From contig JADKKB010000008.1 of the NCBI GenBank assembly GCA_016720705.1, positions 48,865-112,864 of the forward strand: 64,000 bases of DNA, given 5' to 3'. Below, piece by piece: positions 42,903 through 51,814 of this stretch; the stretch's first letter is position 1; every line of letters starts with the position of its first letter. The DNA comes from Chloracidobacterium sp. Lineage in GTDB: Bacteria > Acidobacteriota > Blastocatellia > Pyrinomonadales > Pyrinomonadaceae. Below the pieces are notes generated by a model. It saw nothing but the letters and a program-made list of their open reading frames with translations, had not been told where the DNA came from and did no database searches. The translations under genes were made by a program, and so were the position numbers.

Positions 42903-44150
42903 ATGAAGTTCCTGCATATCGCAGACGTGCATCTTGGGTGTACACGGTACCAACTTGCCGAGAGCCCGAGGGATTTTTTCGACGCGTGGGTCGATGTTCT
43001 GCGGCGTTATGCCATCGACGAAAAGGTCGATTTTGTCATAATGTGCGGTGATTTTTTTCACAAGCGAATTGTACCGCCCGAGACGATGAATTATGCCGTT
43101 GAAGGCCTCAAAATGGTGAAAGATGCCGGGATCCCGGTCATCGCGATCGAGGGCAATCACGATCAGAAATACAATGACAGTGCATTTAGCTGGCTGCGTT
43201 CGCTTGCCGCCTGGGATCTGATGATCCTGCTCGAACCGCGAACAGTCGAGGGTAAAATGGTCTATGACGAATGGAACGCCGACGCCCGCAGCGGCGGATA
43301 CATTGATATAGGACGAGCTAGGATATTTGGCTCGGAGTGGTACGGTGCGTCCGGAAACTGGGCGATCCCTATGCTGACCGATGCGATCGCCGATAGTCGC
43401 CGCGACGGTGCATTTCATCTATTGATGCTGCACACCGACGTCGAAGGGCATCAGACCCATCCGATACCGGCACTGTCGATCGATGCACTAAAACAGCTAA
43501 AGTCGGTGACCGAATATGTCGGGCTTGGCCATACACACAAGCATTACGAGATCGACAACTGGGCATTCAATCCAGGGTCGATCGAGATCACGAATATCAG
43601 TGAGTTTCGCGAAACGCGGGGCGTATTTGTCGTCGAGGTCGGCGAAGACAATACGGTCGATGCGAGACATATCGAGGACTATCATTATCGGCCGTTTCAA
43701 CAGCTACAGTTTAATGTGACGGGCTATGCTGACGCGCGAGCGGTGACCGAAGACATCCTCAAACGCGTCGATGTCGAGGCTCGACGGGCAGAGGACGGCA
43801 AACCGCAACCCATCATTGAGATCAGTCTTCGTGGACAGCTTGGATTTCCAAACTCGCTACTCGAGATGACCAAGATCCGCGATCAGGTCCGGGCAATGAC
43901 CGGTGCACTACACGTCCGGATCAAGAATCATACGGTGCCGGCGGAGTTCGTTGAGACTGATGACACCGCCGACGATATCGGCCGGGAAAAATTAGAACGC
44001 CGCGTGGTCGAAGATCTGATCAACCGCGATAACCGTTATAAAACGAGATCTGACGACGTGACGGACGCCGTGATCGGAGCCAAACGAATGGCGCTCGGTG
44101 ACGACGAACCGCAGAAGATCGCTGATTTTTTAGCCGTAAAACTGGGCTAG
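42903..44150 (+). CDS. SbcD/Mre11-like DNA repair exonuclease
   Basis: 415 aa from ATG 42903 (MKFLHIADVHLGC, the normal start); the ATG at 42870 lies in the upstream repeat. Calcineurin-like phosphoesterase motifs are complete: HIADVHLG, VIMCGDFFHKR, IEGNHDQKY, LMLHTDVEGH and GLGHTHKH. A C-terminal capping domain follows. It would process double-strand-break ends or hairpins, usually with an SbcC/Rad50 ATPase, but no such gene is adjacent; the next gene is a LON-domain protein 15 nt downstream. Confidence 0.88.
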   Translation: MKFLHIADVHLGCTRYQLAESPRDFFDAWVDVLRRYAIDEKVDFVIMCGDFFHKRIVPPETMNYAVEGLKMVKDAGIPVIAIEGNHDQKYNDSAFSWLRSLAAWDLMILLEPRTVEGKMVYDEWNADARSGGYIDIGRARIFGSEWYGASGNWAIPMLTDAIADSRRDGAFHLLMLHTDVEGHQTHPIPALSIDALKQLKSVTEYVGLGHTHKHYEIDNWAFNPGSIEITNISEFRETRGVFVVEVGEDNTVDARHIEDYHYRPFQQLQFNVTGYADARAVTEDILKRVDVEARRAEDGKPQPIIEISLRGQLGFPNSLLEMTKIRDQVRAMTGALHVRIKNHTVPAEFVETDDTADDIGREKLERRVVEDLINRDNRYKTRSDDVTDAVIGAKRMALGDDEPQKIADFLAVKLG

Positions 44151-44165
44151 GCCGCCCGACGAATT

Positions 44166-44864
44166 ATGAATAGTTCACTGGATAAAGTTGCAGGCATTAA
44201 CGATCTGCCGATCTTTCCGCTCCCGCTGGTGATAATGCCAAACGAGATTCTGCCGCTGCATCTCTTCGAACGCCGTTATCGGCAGATGCTTGACGACATC
44301 GGCGGCGTCGGCGGCATTTTCGGTATCACACTTTTGGATCACGAAAGCAGCCTTTCGGAAAGGCCGGAGGTGGGGTCGGTCGGGTGTGCCGCCGAGATAC
44401 GCGATGTCCAGACGATGGACGACGGGCGTTCGAATATCATCATTATCGGGGTTGCCCGGTATCGACTGGTGGATCTGATCGACGACGATAAGCCGTATCT
44501 GTACGGCGATGTCGCGTTTTTTGAGGACGAACCGGACGAGAGCGGAGATCCGGAAAATTTGGCGGGCGAGGTCTTTGACCTATTTATGAGGATGGCAAAT
44601 GCGGTGTCCAAGATAAACGGCAGCCGTATTAAATTGCCCGAGATATCTAGATCGGACCCGGAGTCGCTATCATTCCTTGCCGCGGCGACACTTGGATTTG
44701 AAAATGAGCTGAAATATCGGCTTTTAGAGATGACCTCGACGGTGGAGCGTCTGGAAAGTATCCGCAAGACGCTGATCCAGTCCGTCAAACAGATCGAAGA
44801 TCGAACTGACATCGTCGCCGCAGCGAAAACCAACGGTCACAGCAAGAAAAAGCTGGATATTTAA
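44166..44864 (+). CDS. LON substrate-binding domain protein
   Basis: 232 aa. The sequence starts LPIFPLPLVIMPNEILPLHLFERRYRQM, the signature of the Lon N-terminal (LON_substr_bdg) domain, with GVARYRLVDLIDDDKPY further on. There is no ATPase or protease domain, so this is a stand-alone LON-domain protein, common in bacteria, whose role (adaptor or regulator of proteolysis) is not settled. It follows the nuclease gene closely, and its stop overlaps the convergent hydrolase gene by 4 nt. Confidence 0.88.
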   Translation: MNSSLDKVAGINDLPIFPLPLVIMPNEILPLHLFERRYRQMLDDIGGVGGIFGITLLDHESSLSERPEVGSVGCAAEIRDVQTMDDGRSNIIIIGVARYRLVDLIDDDKPYLYGDVAFFEDEPDESGDPENLAGEVFDLFMRMANAVSKINGSRIKLPEISRSDPESLSFLAAATLGFENELKYRLLEMTSTVERLESIRKTLIQSVKQIEDRTDIVAAAKTNGHSKKKLDI

Positions 44865-45821
44865 TTGCCGAGATTATTTCGGAAAAAGTCGATTATGCGA
44901 CGATCATAGGCTTCGGACTGATCTATTGACGCATTGATGATACCGACTCCTGAAGGACTAAGATCAGTCTTGCTCTCGATCTTGTTACCGGAGGCAAAGC
45001 ACTTGCTCAGTTTCGTCGTCGATTCCTGAAAGTCAGGAGCGTCGAGGCCGGCGAGTAATAAGATACTTCGCCCGTCGATCTTTTTCGCGGTTTCACACGA
45101 CGGGTCGCTTATAACAGCCGTCAAAGAAATAGAGGAATGTTCCGACCTTGGCCAAACGGGTTGTGATCGAGCTCGCAAATGGAAATCGTCGGCTGACGGC
45201 GTCGGTGACCAATGCGTCTGAGTTTTCCGGAACGCTGTCGAGGACAAGTGCCTTGATGGTCTTGTCGATAGCGGCGGCGTTGAGTGCAGCGGATGCCCCA
45301 AGCTCGATGCCGTAAACGCCGACGTCCTTGCCGACGAGGGTGATCTGATTGGGCGTCTTGAGGTTACGGATAAATTCGACGGCCGAAATAGCGTCTTCGG
45401 CTTCGCAGCCGCCAAATGACGAGTTTTTGACCGGCGCATTTTCGCCGTGAGCCCTGAGGTCGGGCATAAGAACCGTGAAATTCGTCGATTCGTTGAGCTT
45501 AACGCCGAGATTCAAAATGTATGAACGGTCGGCACCGTACTTATGAAAGAGGACGACCGCCGGAGCGTTTTCGATACCGCGGAGCAGCCAGCCACGCGAA
45601 GTCGAGCCATCTTTATTGGTCCACGTTTCATCTGTAACTTGTGACCCGCGTGAACTCAGCTGAGCGTATTTTTCGGGAGTGACGAGATACTTGACCGCAT
45701 CCGGATGAGCCGTGCGGTAAGTTAACCAGACCGATGCCGCCGCCAATGCCGCAACTATCAGCAAAATGACGGGAAATATCAGTTTTGAAAGACTCTTTGC
45801 CAGACGCGTGGACATTGCCAT
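44861..45821 (-). pseudogene. membrane-anchored alpha/beta hydrolase, frameshifted
   Basis: The first part (from about 45821, MAMSTRLAKSLSKL) has a membrane anchor and an alpha/beta-hydrolase core (AVVLFHKYGADRSYILNLG, LMPDLRAHGENA, the nucleophile region GVYGIELGASAALNAA). Its frame ends falsely at 45093. The rest (VISDPSCETAKKIDGRSILLLAGLDAP... to RRIIDFFRNNLGN) continues in another frame to 44861, so one indel lies near 45115-45125. The expected Gly-x-Ser-x-Gly elbow reads GIELGAS, so catalysis itself is doubtful. About 320 aa in total. Confidence 0.7.
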
Positions 45822-45954
45822 AAAAGATATTTGCGAAAAGTCACAGGAGACCCACTCGCATTTGCAGGACACTGAAAGCAAAACAGAAGAATGCTTTCGA
45901 TAAGGCTCTTACGATGTTACCATAATGGGCTAGTTTTAAGGAAGATAATTTTTG

Positions 45955-47814
45955 ATGCGAAACATACTCAGATCGGCCGCCGTGATCGTATTTCTAACGG
46001 CCTTCGGCACCCTCACATTCGGACAAACAACTGCGTCTGCCGCTAAACAGAGCGGAGTGGCGATAATGCCGCTCGCGGATGTCCGGGAAGGTGCCCGCGG
46101 GATCGCCAAAACGGTCTTTCGCGGGTCTGAGCCCGAGGATTTTAACGTCGAGATACTCGGCGTCGTCCCGGGTGCCGTCGGGCCGCATCAGGATATGATA
46201 ATCGGTCGCCTGAGCGGAGCACTGGCCGAGAGGACGTTTGTCTTTGCCGGAATGTCCGGTTCGCCGGTGTACATCGACGGCAAACTCATCGGCGCGATCG
46301 CGTACAGCTTTCCGTTTGCCAAGGAACCGATCTGCGGCATTACGCCGATCGAGCAGATGATATCGATATTTGAACAGGCACCTGCGGCAAAGCCTGCCGT
46401 TGCGGCCAGCGCCGTAAAATTCTCAGATATCACCGCGTCAAGGCTGAGCTTTGACGCACCGTTGACCTTTTCGAACGCCGGGAACATTGTGTCGGGAATG
46501 GCGACCGACTCGAGGATGAGTTCGGTGGCCGGACAGACATTTGTGCCGATCGCGACGCCGATGACCTTTAGCGGAATATCTCAGACGACGCTGGACGTTT
46601 TTGCCCCGCAACTTAAGAGCATCGGCGTTATGCCCGTTGCATCGCTCGGCGGCGGTAACAAGATAACTCCGCTCAAGCCCTTTGACGAAAAAACGCTCCT
46701 CGGAGGTGATTCGATCGTTGTACAGCTTGCCCGCGGCGATATCTCGATCGCGGCCGCCGGCACCGTGACACTTCGAGACGACCGCAAGATCTATGCCTTT
46801 GGCCACCCATACTTCAGTTTAGGATCGACCGACCTGCCGATGGCAGAGTCGCACGTCGTCGTGGTCGTGCCGAATACCAACAATTCGTTCAAACTCGCTG
46901 TTGCCGACGATGCCGTGGGAGCTCTGACGCAGGATCGCGCGACCGGTATATTTGGCACGCTCGGCCAGGCGCCCAAGATGTTGCCGGTAAAACTTGCGAT
47001 CGTGACCAGCCGCGGCCGTAACGAAGTTGTGAGGTTTGAGTCCTGCATCGATGATTTTCTGGCTCCGCTCGTCGTCAATGTCGGTGCACTCAATGCCATC
47101 GCGGCTCAGGAACGCGGTATGGGCGATATGACTGTCACGCTTAACGGCACTATCAGTATCCGGGGTGAGCAAAGCGTCCGGATCGAACGTCGATATACGG
47201 GCAATCAGGCGGCCGCGCTTGCGGCTGCAACGGCGGCGGTCCCGCTGGCTTTATTGTTAAAGAGTAACCTTGCGGGAATTGACGTGACCGATGTCGATCT
47301 CAACTTCTCGATCGCTGAGGGCAGCAAGGCGGCCTCGCTCGAACGTGTGGCGGTCGATCGGACGCAGGTGCGGCCGGGCGAGTCGATCACCGTGAACCTT
47401 TTTATCAGGACGGACGGCGGCAATCTGGAAACTCGTTCGGCGGTCGTCGCGATACCGGCAGATGCTCCGTCCGGCCCTTTGTCATTGATGATCGGCGACG
47501 GAGCGTCGATACAAGAAAATGCTGCGATCAAGCAGTTTACGCCAATATCGGCGGCCGAACTTATCAGGACGATCAACCTCGCAAAGCGGTCTGACCGGCT
47601 TTATGTTTACGGTTACCGAACTGTCGCGGGTGCGGTCATCGGTGCCAACGAGATGCCCAATCTGCCGCCCTCGATGCTTGCCACCATCAACAATGACCGA
47701 AGCGTCGGCGGGTCAAAGGCAGCGACTCAGCGATCCGTGATCGATCAGATGCTTGCCGATGGCGAATATCTCGTCACCGGTTCGCAGACGATCGCGATCG
47801 AGGTCATTCGATGA
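45955..47814 (+). CDS. secreted SpoIVB-like (S55) peptidase-domain protein
   Basis: 619 aa from ATG 45955 (AAGGAAG upstream; the in-frame TTG before it is less likely). A signal peptide (VIVFLTAFGTLTFGQ) precedes a domain with TFVFAGMSGSPVYIDGKLIGAIAYSF, matching the serine active site of SpoIVB/S55 peptidases (MSGSP), and YAFGHPYFSLGSTDLPMA, which supplies the family's second motif. The C-terminal third is beta-rich (RPGESITVNLFIRTDGG). In Bacillus this peptidase controls sporulation; such exported versions are common in non-sporulating acidobacteria with unknown targets. Confidence 0.8.
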   Translation: MRNILRSAAVIVFLTAFGTLTFGQTTASAAKQSGVAIMPLADVREGARGIAKTVFRGSEPEDFNVEILGVVPGAVGPHQDMIIGRLSGALAERTFVFAGMSGSPVYIDGKLIGAIAYSFPFAKEPICGITPIEQMISIFEQAPAAKPAVAASAVKFSDITASRLSFDAPLTFSNAGNIVSGMATDSRMSSVAGQTFVPIATPMTFSGISQTTLDVFAPQLKSIGVMPVASLGGGNKITPLKPFDEKTLLGGDSIVVQLARGDISIAAAGTVTLRDDRKIYAFGHPYFSLGSTDLPMAESHVVVVVPNTNNSFKLAVADDAVGALTQDRATGIFGTLGQAPKMLPVKLAIVTSRGRNEVVRFESCIDDFLAPLVVNVGALNAIAAQERGMGDMTVTLNGTISIRGEQSVRIERRYTGNQAAALAAATAAVPLALLLKSNLAGIDVTDVDLNFSIAEGSKAASLERVAVDRTQVRPGESITVNLFIRTDGGNLETRSAVVAIPADAPSGPLSLMIGDGASIQENAAIKQFTPISAAELIRTINLAKRSDRLYVYGYRTVAGAVIGANEMPNLPPSMLATINNDRSVGGSKAATQRSVIDQMLADGEYLVTGSQTIAIEVIR

Positions 47815-47896
47815 TGCGGCAAAATGCTCTGCCGACATTGCCCGACGGAGCACGAAACTTCGTTGACCTTTCGAACGCAGATTGATATTCTGATGT

Positions 47897-48445
47897 GTGA
47901 ATAACCTAAATAAAGTACTACACGCGGCCCGCTTTGCGGCGGAGAATCATACCGGACATTTTCGAAAGGGTTCCAAGCGTGAGCCCTATATCAATCATCC
48001 TATCGAAGTTGCGAATATGATCGCTAATGTCGGACTCGTAGATGACGAGGACATTTTGGCGGCGGCATTGCTGCACGACACGGTCGAAGATTGTGGCGTG
48101 ACCGGCGACGAGATCGACGAGAAGTTTGGTGAGACAGTTACGAGTTACGTCCTTGAGGTGAGCGACGACAAGTCTCTCCCGAAACACGAACGTAAACAAC
48201 TCCAGATCGAGCACGCACCTCACCTTTCCTACGGTGCTAAGGTGATCAAAATTGCGGACAAGATCAGCAATGTACGCGATGTCATTGTGAGTCCCGCCGA
48301 GGATTGGGACAAGCAGAGGCGGGTCGAATACGTGCAGTGGGCGGTCAACGTCGTCGCCGGACTTCGCGGGGCAAACGATCAACTTGACGAGCTTTTCGAC
48401 GAGGTTGTCGCGATGGCCAATGAAAAGCTCAGCCAACTCGACTGA
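47897..48445 (+). CDS. HD-domain phosphohydrolase (MESH1/RelA-hydrolase-like)
   Basis: 182 aa, starting at GTG 47897 (the only start consistent with the family). The HD signature is complete: GHFRKGSKREPYINHPIEVA, then AALLHDTVEDCGVT and KIADKISNVRDV. This is the size and motif order of small (p)ppGpp hydrolases without a synthetase domain (MESH1/SAH type). It probably removes the 3'-pyrophosphate of alarmones. It converges on the molybdopterin operon with zero gap. Confidence 0.88.
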   Translation: MNNLNKVLHAARFAAENHTGHFRKGSKREPYINHPIEVANMIANVGLVDDEDILAAALLHDTVEDCGVTGDEIDEKFGETVTSYVLEVSDDKSLPKHERKQLQIEHAPHLSYGAKVIKIADKISNVRDVIVSPAEDWDKQRRVEYVQWAVNVVAGLRGANDQLDELFDEVVAMANEKLSQLD

Positions 48446-48886
48446 TCAGGCGGTGACATCGCCCTCGACCCAGTGTTCGCCGTGGGCATAGACCTCTTTC
48501 TTAAATATCGGGACAGTACGTTTGAGTTCGACGATGAGCCATTCGCAGGCGACAAATGCCGCTTTGCGGTGCGGTGAGGCGACCGATATGACGACGCTTG
48601 TCTCGCCGATCTCGAGCTTGCCGAGACGGTGGACTATCCCGACGTTTGAGATCTCAAATCGATCTTTGGCGGCCGTTACGAGCTTCTGCATTTCTTTCAA
48701 AGCCATCGGCTCATAAGCCTCGTATTCGAGATACTCGGTCTCGCGAACCACGCCGTTAGCTTTATCCCTGGTAAATCGTCTGGCGTATCCGTCTAACGTC
48801 ACCGTCGCTCCACACTCAGGCGGTACGACGCGTCGCGATACTGCGGTGATGTCGAGGGGATCGGTTGTCAGTTCGAAAAAGTCCAT
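48446..48886 (-). CDS. moaE: molybdopterin synthase catalytic subunit
   Basis: 146 aa from the ATG at 48886 (MDFFELT, preferred; a longer frame exists upstream inside moaD). MoaE motifs are GATVTLDGYAR, LEYEAYEPMALKEM, IVHRLGKLEIGETSVVI and the C-terminal PIFKKEVYAHGEHWV with the active-site Lys. With MoaD it inserts the two sulfurs that make molybdopterin. It sits 7 nt behind moaD in the same operon. Confidence 0.93.
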   Translation of the reverse strand: MDFFELTTDPLDITAVSRRVVPPECGATVTLDGYARRFTRDKANGVVRETEYLEYEAYEPMALKEMQKLVTAAKDRFEISNVGIVHRLGKLEIGETSVVISVASPHRKAAFVACEWLIVELKRTVPIFKKEVYAHGEHWVEGDVTA

Positions 48887-48893
48887 TTTAGAA

Positions 48894-49133
48894 TTATCCA
48901 CCCGAAACTGCGGTGAAGATCGCAAGTTCGTCCCCATCATGAACGATCTCTTTGCCGGTGGCGTAATTTTGATTCAAAGCATAATGCAGTTTGTATCCGC
49001 TCAATTTTGGGAACTCGTCTTTGATCCGGTCGAAGACAGTTTTAGACGTCTCGCCATCCGGCAGAGACTTTTCCAGGCTACGCTGTCCGACGACGTCCGC
49101 AGTAGCACCAAAAAAACGAAAAATCACTCTCAT
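48894..49133 (-). CDS. moaD: molybdopterin synthase sulfur-carrier subunit
   Basis: 79 aa from ATG 49133 (MRVIFRFFGATADVVG); the start overlaps the stop of the upstream gene by one base (TAATG). It has the beta-grasp fold and ends FTAVSGG, the Gly-Gly tail that is adenylated and thiocarboxylated. Partner of the moaE product. It is homologous in fold to the thiS product encoded about 1.3 kb upstream. Confidence 0.9.
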   Translation of the reverse strand: MRVIFRFFGATADVVGQRSLEKSLPDGETSKTVFDRIKDEFPKLSGYKLHYALNQNYATGKEIVHDGDELAIFTAVSGG

Positions 49134-49483
49134 TAAACACCAATTCCAAAGGTCGAACCAGAGTATTTGGGAAGATCGCAACTACGACATTTAGCCAAAA
49201 ATATAGGGCTGGTGACCCAAAACGAGTAAGTAAAGAATCGATTATGACATCTTGGGCAATTCCAAGTGTTAAATCGTCCGACCGCCCATAAATAGATTAC
49301 AGCCCACCCCGCAAACATTATCAACTGCAACGCTAAATGGTCTTTTAGATCATCACCAAAAAGATGCAAAACCAATGCCATGGATATGAAAATGGGAAAT
49401 GCCAGAAAGAATGCCAGCAAACTGACGTTTCGGCGACGGCGATATTCTTTCCATTCCTTCTGATAAATATATCCGTCTAGCAT
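49133..49483 (-). CDS. two-span membrane protein with zinc-ribbon-like Cys pairs
   Basis: 116 aa from ATG 49483 (MLDGYIYQKEWKEYRRRRN). Two membrane spans (about 22-42 and 49-70), followed by CPRCHNRFF and CRSCDL, four Cys that look like a zinc ribbon. The same layout is seen in unnamed small acidobacterial membrane proteins. It lies between thiG (16 nt upstream) and moaD (1-nt overlap), so it is co-translated with sulfur-carrier genes; whether it takes part in that chemistry is unknown. Confidence 0.65.
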   Translation of the reverse strand: MLDGYIYQKEWKEYRRRRNVSLLAFFLAFPIFISMALVLHLFGDDLKDHLALQLIMFAGWAVIYLWAVGRFNTWNCPRCHNRFFTYSFWVTSPIFLAKCRSCDLPKYSGSTFGIGV

Positions 49484-49499
49484 TTCCGATTTCCAGAAC

Positions 49500-50270
49500 T
49501 CATTTGATCGCTCCCGCGATCGGACTCGATGCCGACGCATATAGGCGTTTCGGCATACGACCGGCGCGATAGCTCAGGCGTCCGGCCCGGACGGCGTAAT
49601 TCATAGCTGTTGCCATCGCAGCGGCGTCGGTCGCTTCGGCGATGGCGGTGTTCATCAATATCGCGTCCGCACCGAGTTCCATAGCGATGGCGGCATCGCT
49701 TGGGACGCCGACACCGGCATCGACGATTATGATCGCGTCCGGCAATTGCTCACGCATGATCCGCAGATTCGAAGGGTTTTGCACGCCCATTCCCGAACCT
49801 ATCGGGGCGGCAAGCGGCATCACGGCCGGACAGCCGGCGGCGAGCAGCTTTTTGGCCATTATCAGGTCATCGGTGAAGTACGGCAGGACGATAAAACCTT
49901 CTTTTACCAAAACTTTGGCCGCCTCAAGCGTTTGTTCGTTGTCGGGCAAGAGCGTCACCGGATCGCCGATGACCTCGAGTTTGATCCAATCGGTTTCCAG
50001 GGCTTCGCGAGCGAGTCTGGCCGTTCGGATAGCGTGATCCGCGTCATAGCAACCCGCCGTGTTCGGCAGGATCTTCATTTTTGGGTCGAGGTGATCGAGA
50101 AATGATTCGGACGAATGGTCGAGCGGCACGCGGTTGACGGCAACGGTCACCATCTCGGCCCCGGACGCAATATGGGCGGCCTTCATATCATCGTACGAAC
50201 GATACTTGCCCGTCCCGATGATCAATCGCGAAGAAAATGTGGTGCCTGCGAGTGAAAATGTGTCTGACAT
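49500..50270 (-). CDS. thiG: thiazole synthase
   Basis: 256 aa from ATG 50270 (MSDTFSLAG), the normal family start. Motifs: RLIIGTGKY, PNTAGC, the Schiff-base Lys97 in WIKLEVIGD, PLAAPIGSGMGVQNP and VDAGVGVPSDAAIAMELGADA. It condenses deoxyxylulose phosphate, dehydroglycine and ThiS-thiocarboxylate sulfur into the thiazole phosphate of thiamine. thiS lies just upstream, separated by a repeat element. Confidence 0.94.
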   Translation of the reverse strand: MSDTFSLAGTTFSSRLIIGTGKYRSYDDMKAAHIASGAEMVTVAVNRVPLDHSSESFLDHLDPKMKILPNTAGCYDADHAIRTARLAREALETDWIKLEVIGDPVTLLPDNEQTLEAAKVLVKEGFIVLPYFTDDLIMAKKLLAAGCPAVMPLAAPIGSGMGVQNPSNLRIMREQLPDAIIIVDAGVGVPSDAAIAMELGADAILMNTAIAEATDAAAMATAMNYAVRAGRLSYRAGRMPKRLYASASSPIAGAIK

Positions 50271-50322
50271 AGCTTTACGATAAGTTTCACGCAAAGTGAA
50301 TGAGAAAGCAAAAGAAAGATCC

Positions 50323-50433
50323 ACCACAGAGACACAGACGGCACGGAGATACTTGAACAGGATCGCAGGTGGTTCAACGACAATGGGCGTTAAAGCATTG
50401 CTTCTTATCGCATCTTTCTCTGTGCATTTGTGG
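50323..50433. repeat. intergenic repeat element, copy B (ACCACAGAG-ended)
   Basis: Starts ACCACAGAGACACAGAC (50323-50339) and ends TCTCTGTGCATTTGTGG (50417-50433), an imperfect inverted pair with the same ends as copy A at 42751-42873. It fills the gap between thiS and thiG, so it would lie inside the operon transcript as an RNA hairpin. Confidence 0.55.
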
Positions 50434-50444
50434 CGAAATAAATA

Positions 50445-50654
50445 CTATCCGCCGCCGACGAAGTGCACGACCTCGATGCGGTCACCTTCGTTGACGGTGG
50501 TGTTAGGCCAATCCGCGCGACGGATCACGGTCTTATTAAGTTCGATAGCGATCCGCTGATGCGGCAGTGAAAGCTGGTCGAGCAGTTCGGCCAGGGCCGT
50601 TTCGGCGGTGACATGACGCGTTTCGCCATTCAGATAGACAGTTATATTTGCCAT
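50445..50654 (-). CDS. thiS: thiamine sulfur-carrier protein
   Basis: 69 aa from ATG 50654 (MANITVYLNGE); the frame opens 12 codons further upstream. Beta-grasp fold with the conserved ALAELL and RIAIELNKTVIRR, and the C-terminal GDRIEVVHFVGGG ending in the Gly-Gly required for thiocarboxylation. It feeds sulfur to ThiG. About 175 nt separate the two genes, an unusually large gap caused by repeat element B. Confidence 0.92.
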   Translation of the reverse strand: MANITVYLNGETRHVTAETALAELLDQLSLPHQRIAIELNKTVIRRADWPNTTVNEGDRIEVVHFVGGG

Positions 50655-50720
50655 CAGAACAATCTTCCGCTTTGATGGAGAGAATTTCAAATTTGTAAGG
50701 CGAAGTTCTCGGCCGAGAGA

Positions 50721-51596
50721 TCAACCGGGCAGTACGACGCGTCGCAATTCGATCTCTTCGCCGTTGTGCGATGCACGCAGTAGCAAAGCCGCTCTGCCCG
50801 ATGAAAAACGAGGCATCTGAAGATGGACGCTGGCCATTCCGTTCGAGTCCGTTTTAGCGTGAAAGATCACCGGCCGAAAACTGGATCCGAGGACCTTGAC
50901 CATTATTTGGGCATCAGCGACCACCTTTCGCTCCGTGCCGCGGCAGATCATAAGGCTGACCGTGATGCGGTCTCCGCCCTTAAACTTTGCGTCGCCGAGA
51001 AGTTCGATACTGAGTTTCTGGTTGGCCGGGCGTTCCTTGCCGGACAGTTCGCTGACGACAGCGACTGCGTCCGCCGGCAGTAGAATGTCGTCTTCGATTA
51101 TCTCGAAATCTTCAAATATCGGTGCGTCAAAGAATTCATCGACCTCAAAATCCTCGGTGACAACGGCATCAGGTAGTTCGATCGGATCGTCGACGGGCGA
51201 CAAGATCGGATCATCCGGCGGCAAAATGGTGATTATACGTTGAGTTTCTACACGGGCGATCGGCGTCGGCACGATCGCGGCCTCGTGATGTATCGGGGCT
51301 GGATCGGCTGACCTGGCGGCACTCGCTTTTGCGGTCATTGCCTTTAGATCCTCAAGTCGGCCGGCCCGAATGGCGGCGCAGATCAGTGTGTGTTGTTTCT
51401 GAACGCGTTCGGCGACCGCCGTCTCATCTAACGCACCTGTGGGTAGGTCTTCGTAATTCGTTCGTTTGCTGGCGAGGATCGTGCCGCCGTCATAGACAAG
51501 CGAGATTATCTTGCGCGAAGGCAAACCTTTGTCCTCGGTCTGGACGTGATACACGACACCGTCGAACTCTATATCTGTATTAAAACCAGCTATCAC
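50721..51596 (-). CDS. uncharacterised acidobacterial protein with C-terminal Ig-like domain
   Basis: 291 aa, no signal peptide. The N-terminal ~70 residues (DIEFDGVVYHVQTEDKGLPSRKIISLVYDGGTILASKRTNY) are a small beta-rich module I have seen only as a conserved unknown in this phylum. The middle (about 90-180) is low-complexity Pro/Asp/Glu. The end (ISVSLMICRGTERK..., FHAKTDSNGMASVHLQMP) has an Ig/CARDB-like pattern. It starts divergently from nuoA and lies 66 nt upstream of thiS. Function unknown. Confidence 0.65.
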   Translation of the reverse strand: MIAGFNTDIEFDGVVYHVQTEDKGLPSRKIISLVYDGGTILASKRTNYEDLPTGALDETAVAERVQKQHTLICAAIRAGRLEDLKAMTAKASAARSADPAPIHHEAAIVPTPIARVETQRIITILPPDDPILSPVDDPIELPDAVVTEDFEVDEFFDAPIFEDFEIIEDDILLPADAVAVVSELSGKERPANQKLSIELLGDAKFKGGDRITVSLMICRGTERKVVADAQIMVKVLGSSFRPVIFHAKTDSNGMASVHLQMPRFSSGRAALLLRASHNGEEIELRRVVLPG

Positions 51597-51748
51597 AGTG
51601 TATTTTTATCCGTTTACGAAGTGGGATAATAGCGGAATTCCGGCACGGATCGCCACTCTTGAAATTAGCATATCGGCTCGTTTGCGGTCAACGAATTAGT
51701 TTGAATTCCGAGTGGCCTAAATTAGGGCAAAGCCGTCATCGGACTGCC

Positions 51749-51777
51749 TTGACACCTATACAGGCTTAACTTACGAT
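51749..51777 (+). promoter_or_regulatory. sigma-70-type promoter of the nuo operon
   Basis: TTGACA at 51749-51754 and TACGAT at 51772-51777 are separated by 17 bp. Initiation near 51784 would give a leader of about 88 nt before nuoA. It is the best match in the 275-bp divergent gap (51597-51871). Confidence 0.6.
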
Positions 51778-51814
51778 TAGGTTTGTGCCAAGCGTATTAA
51801 ACTGATTTAGTTTA

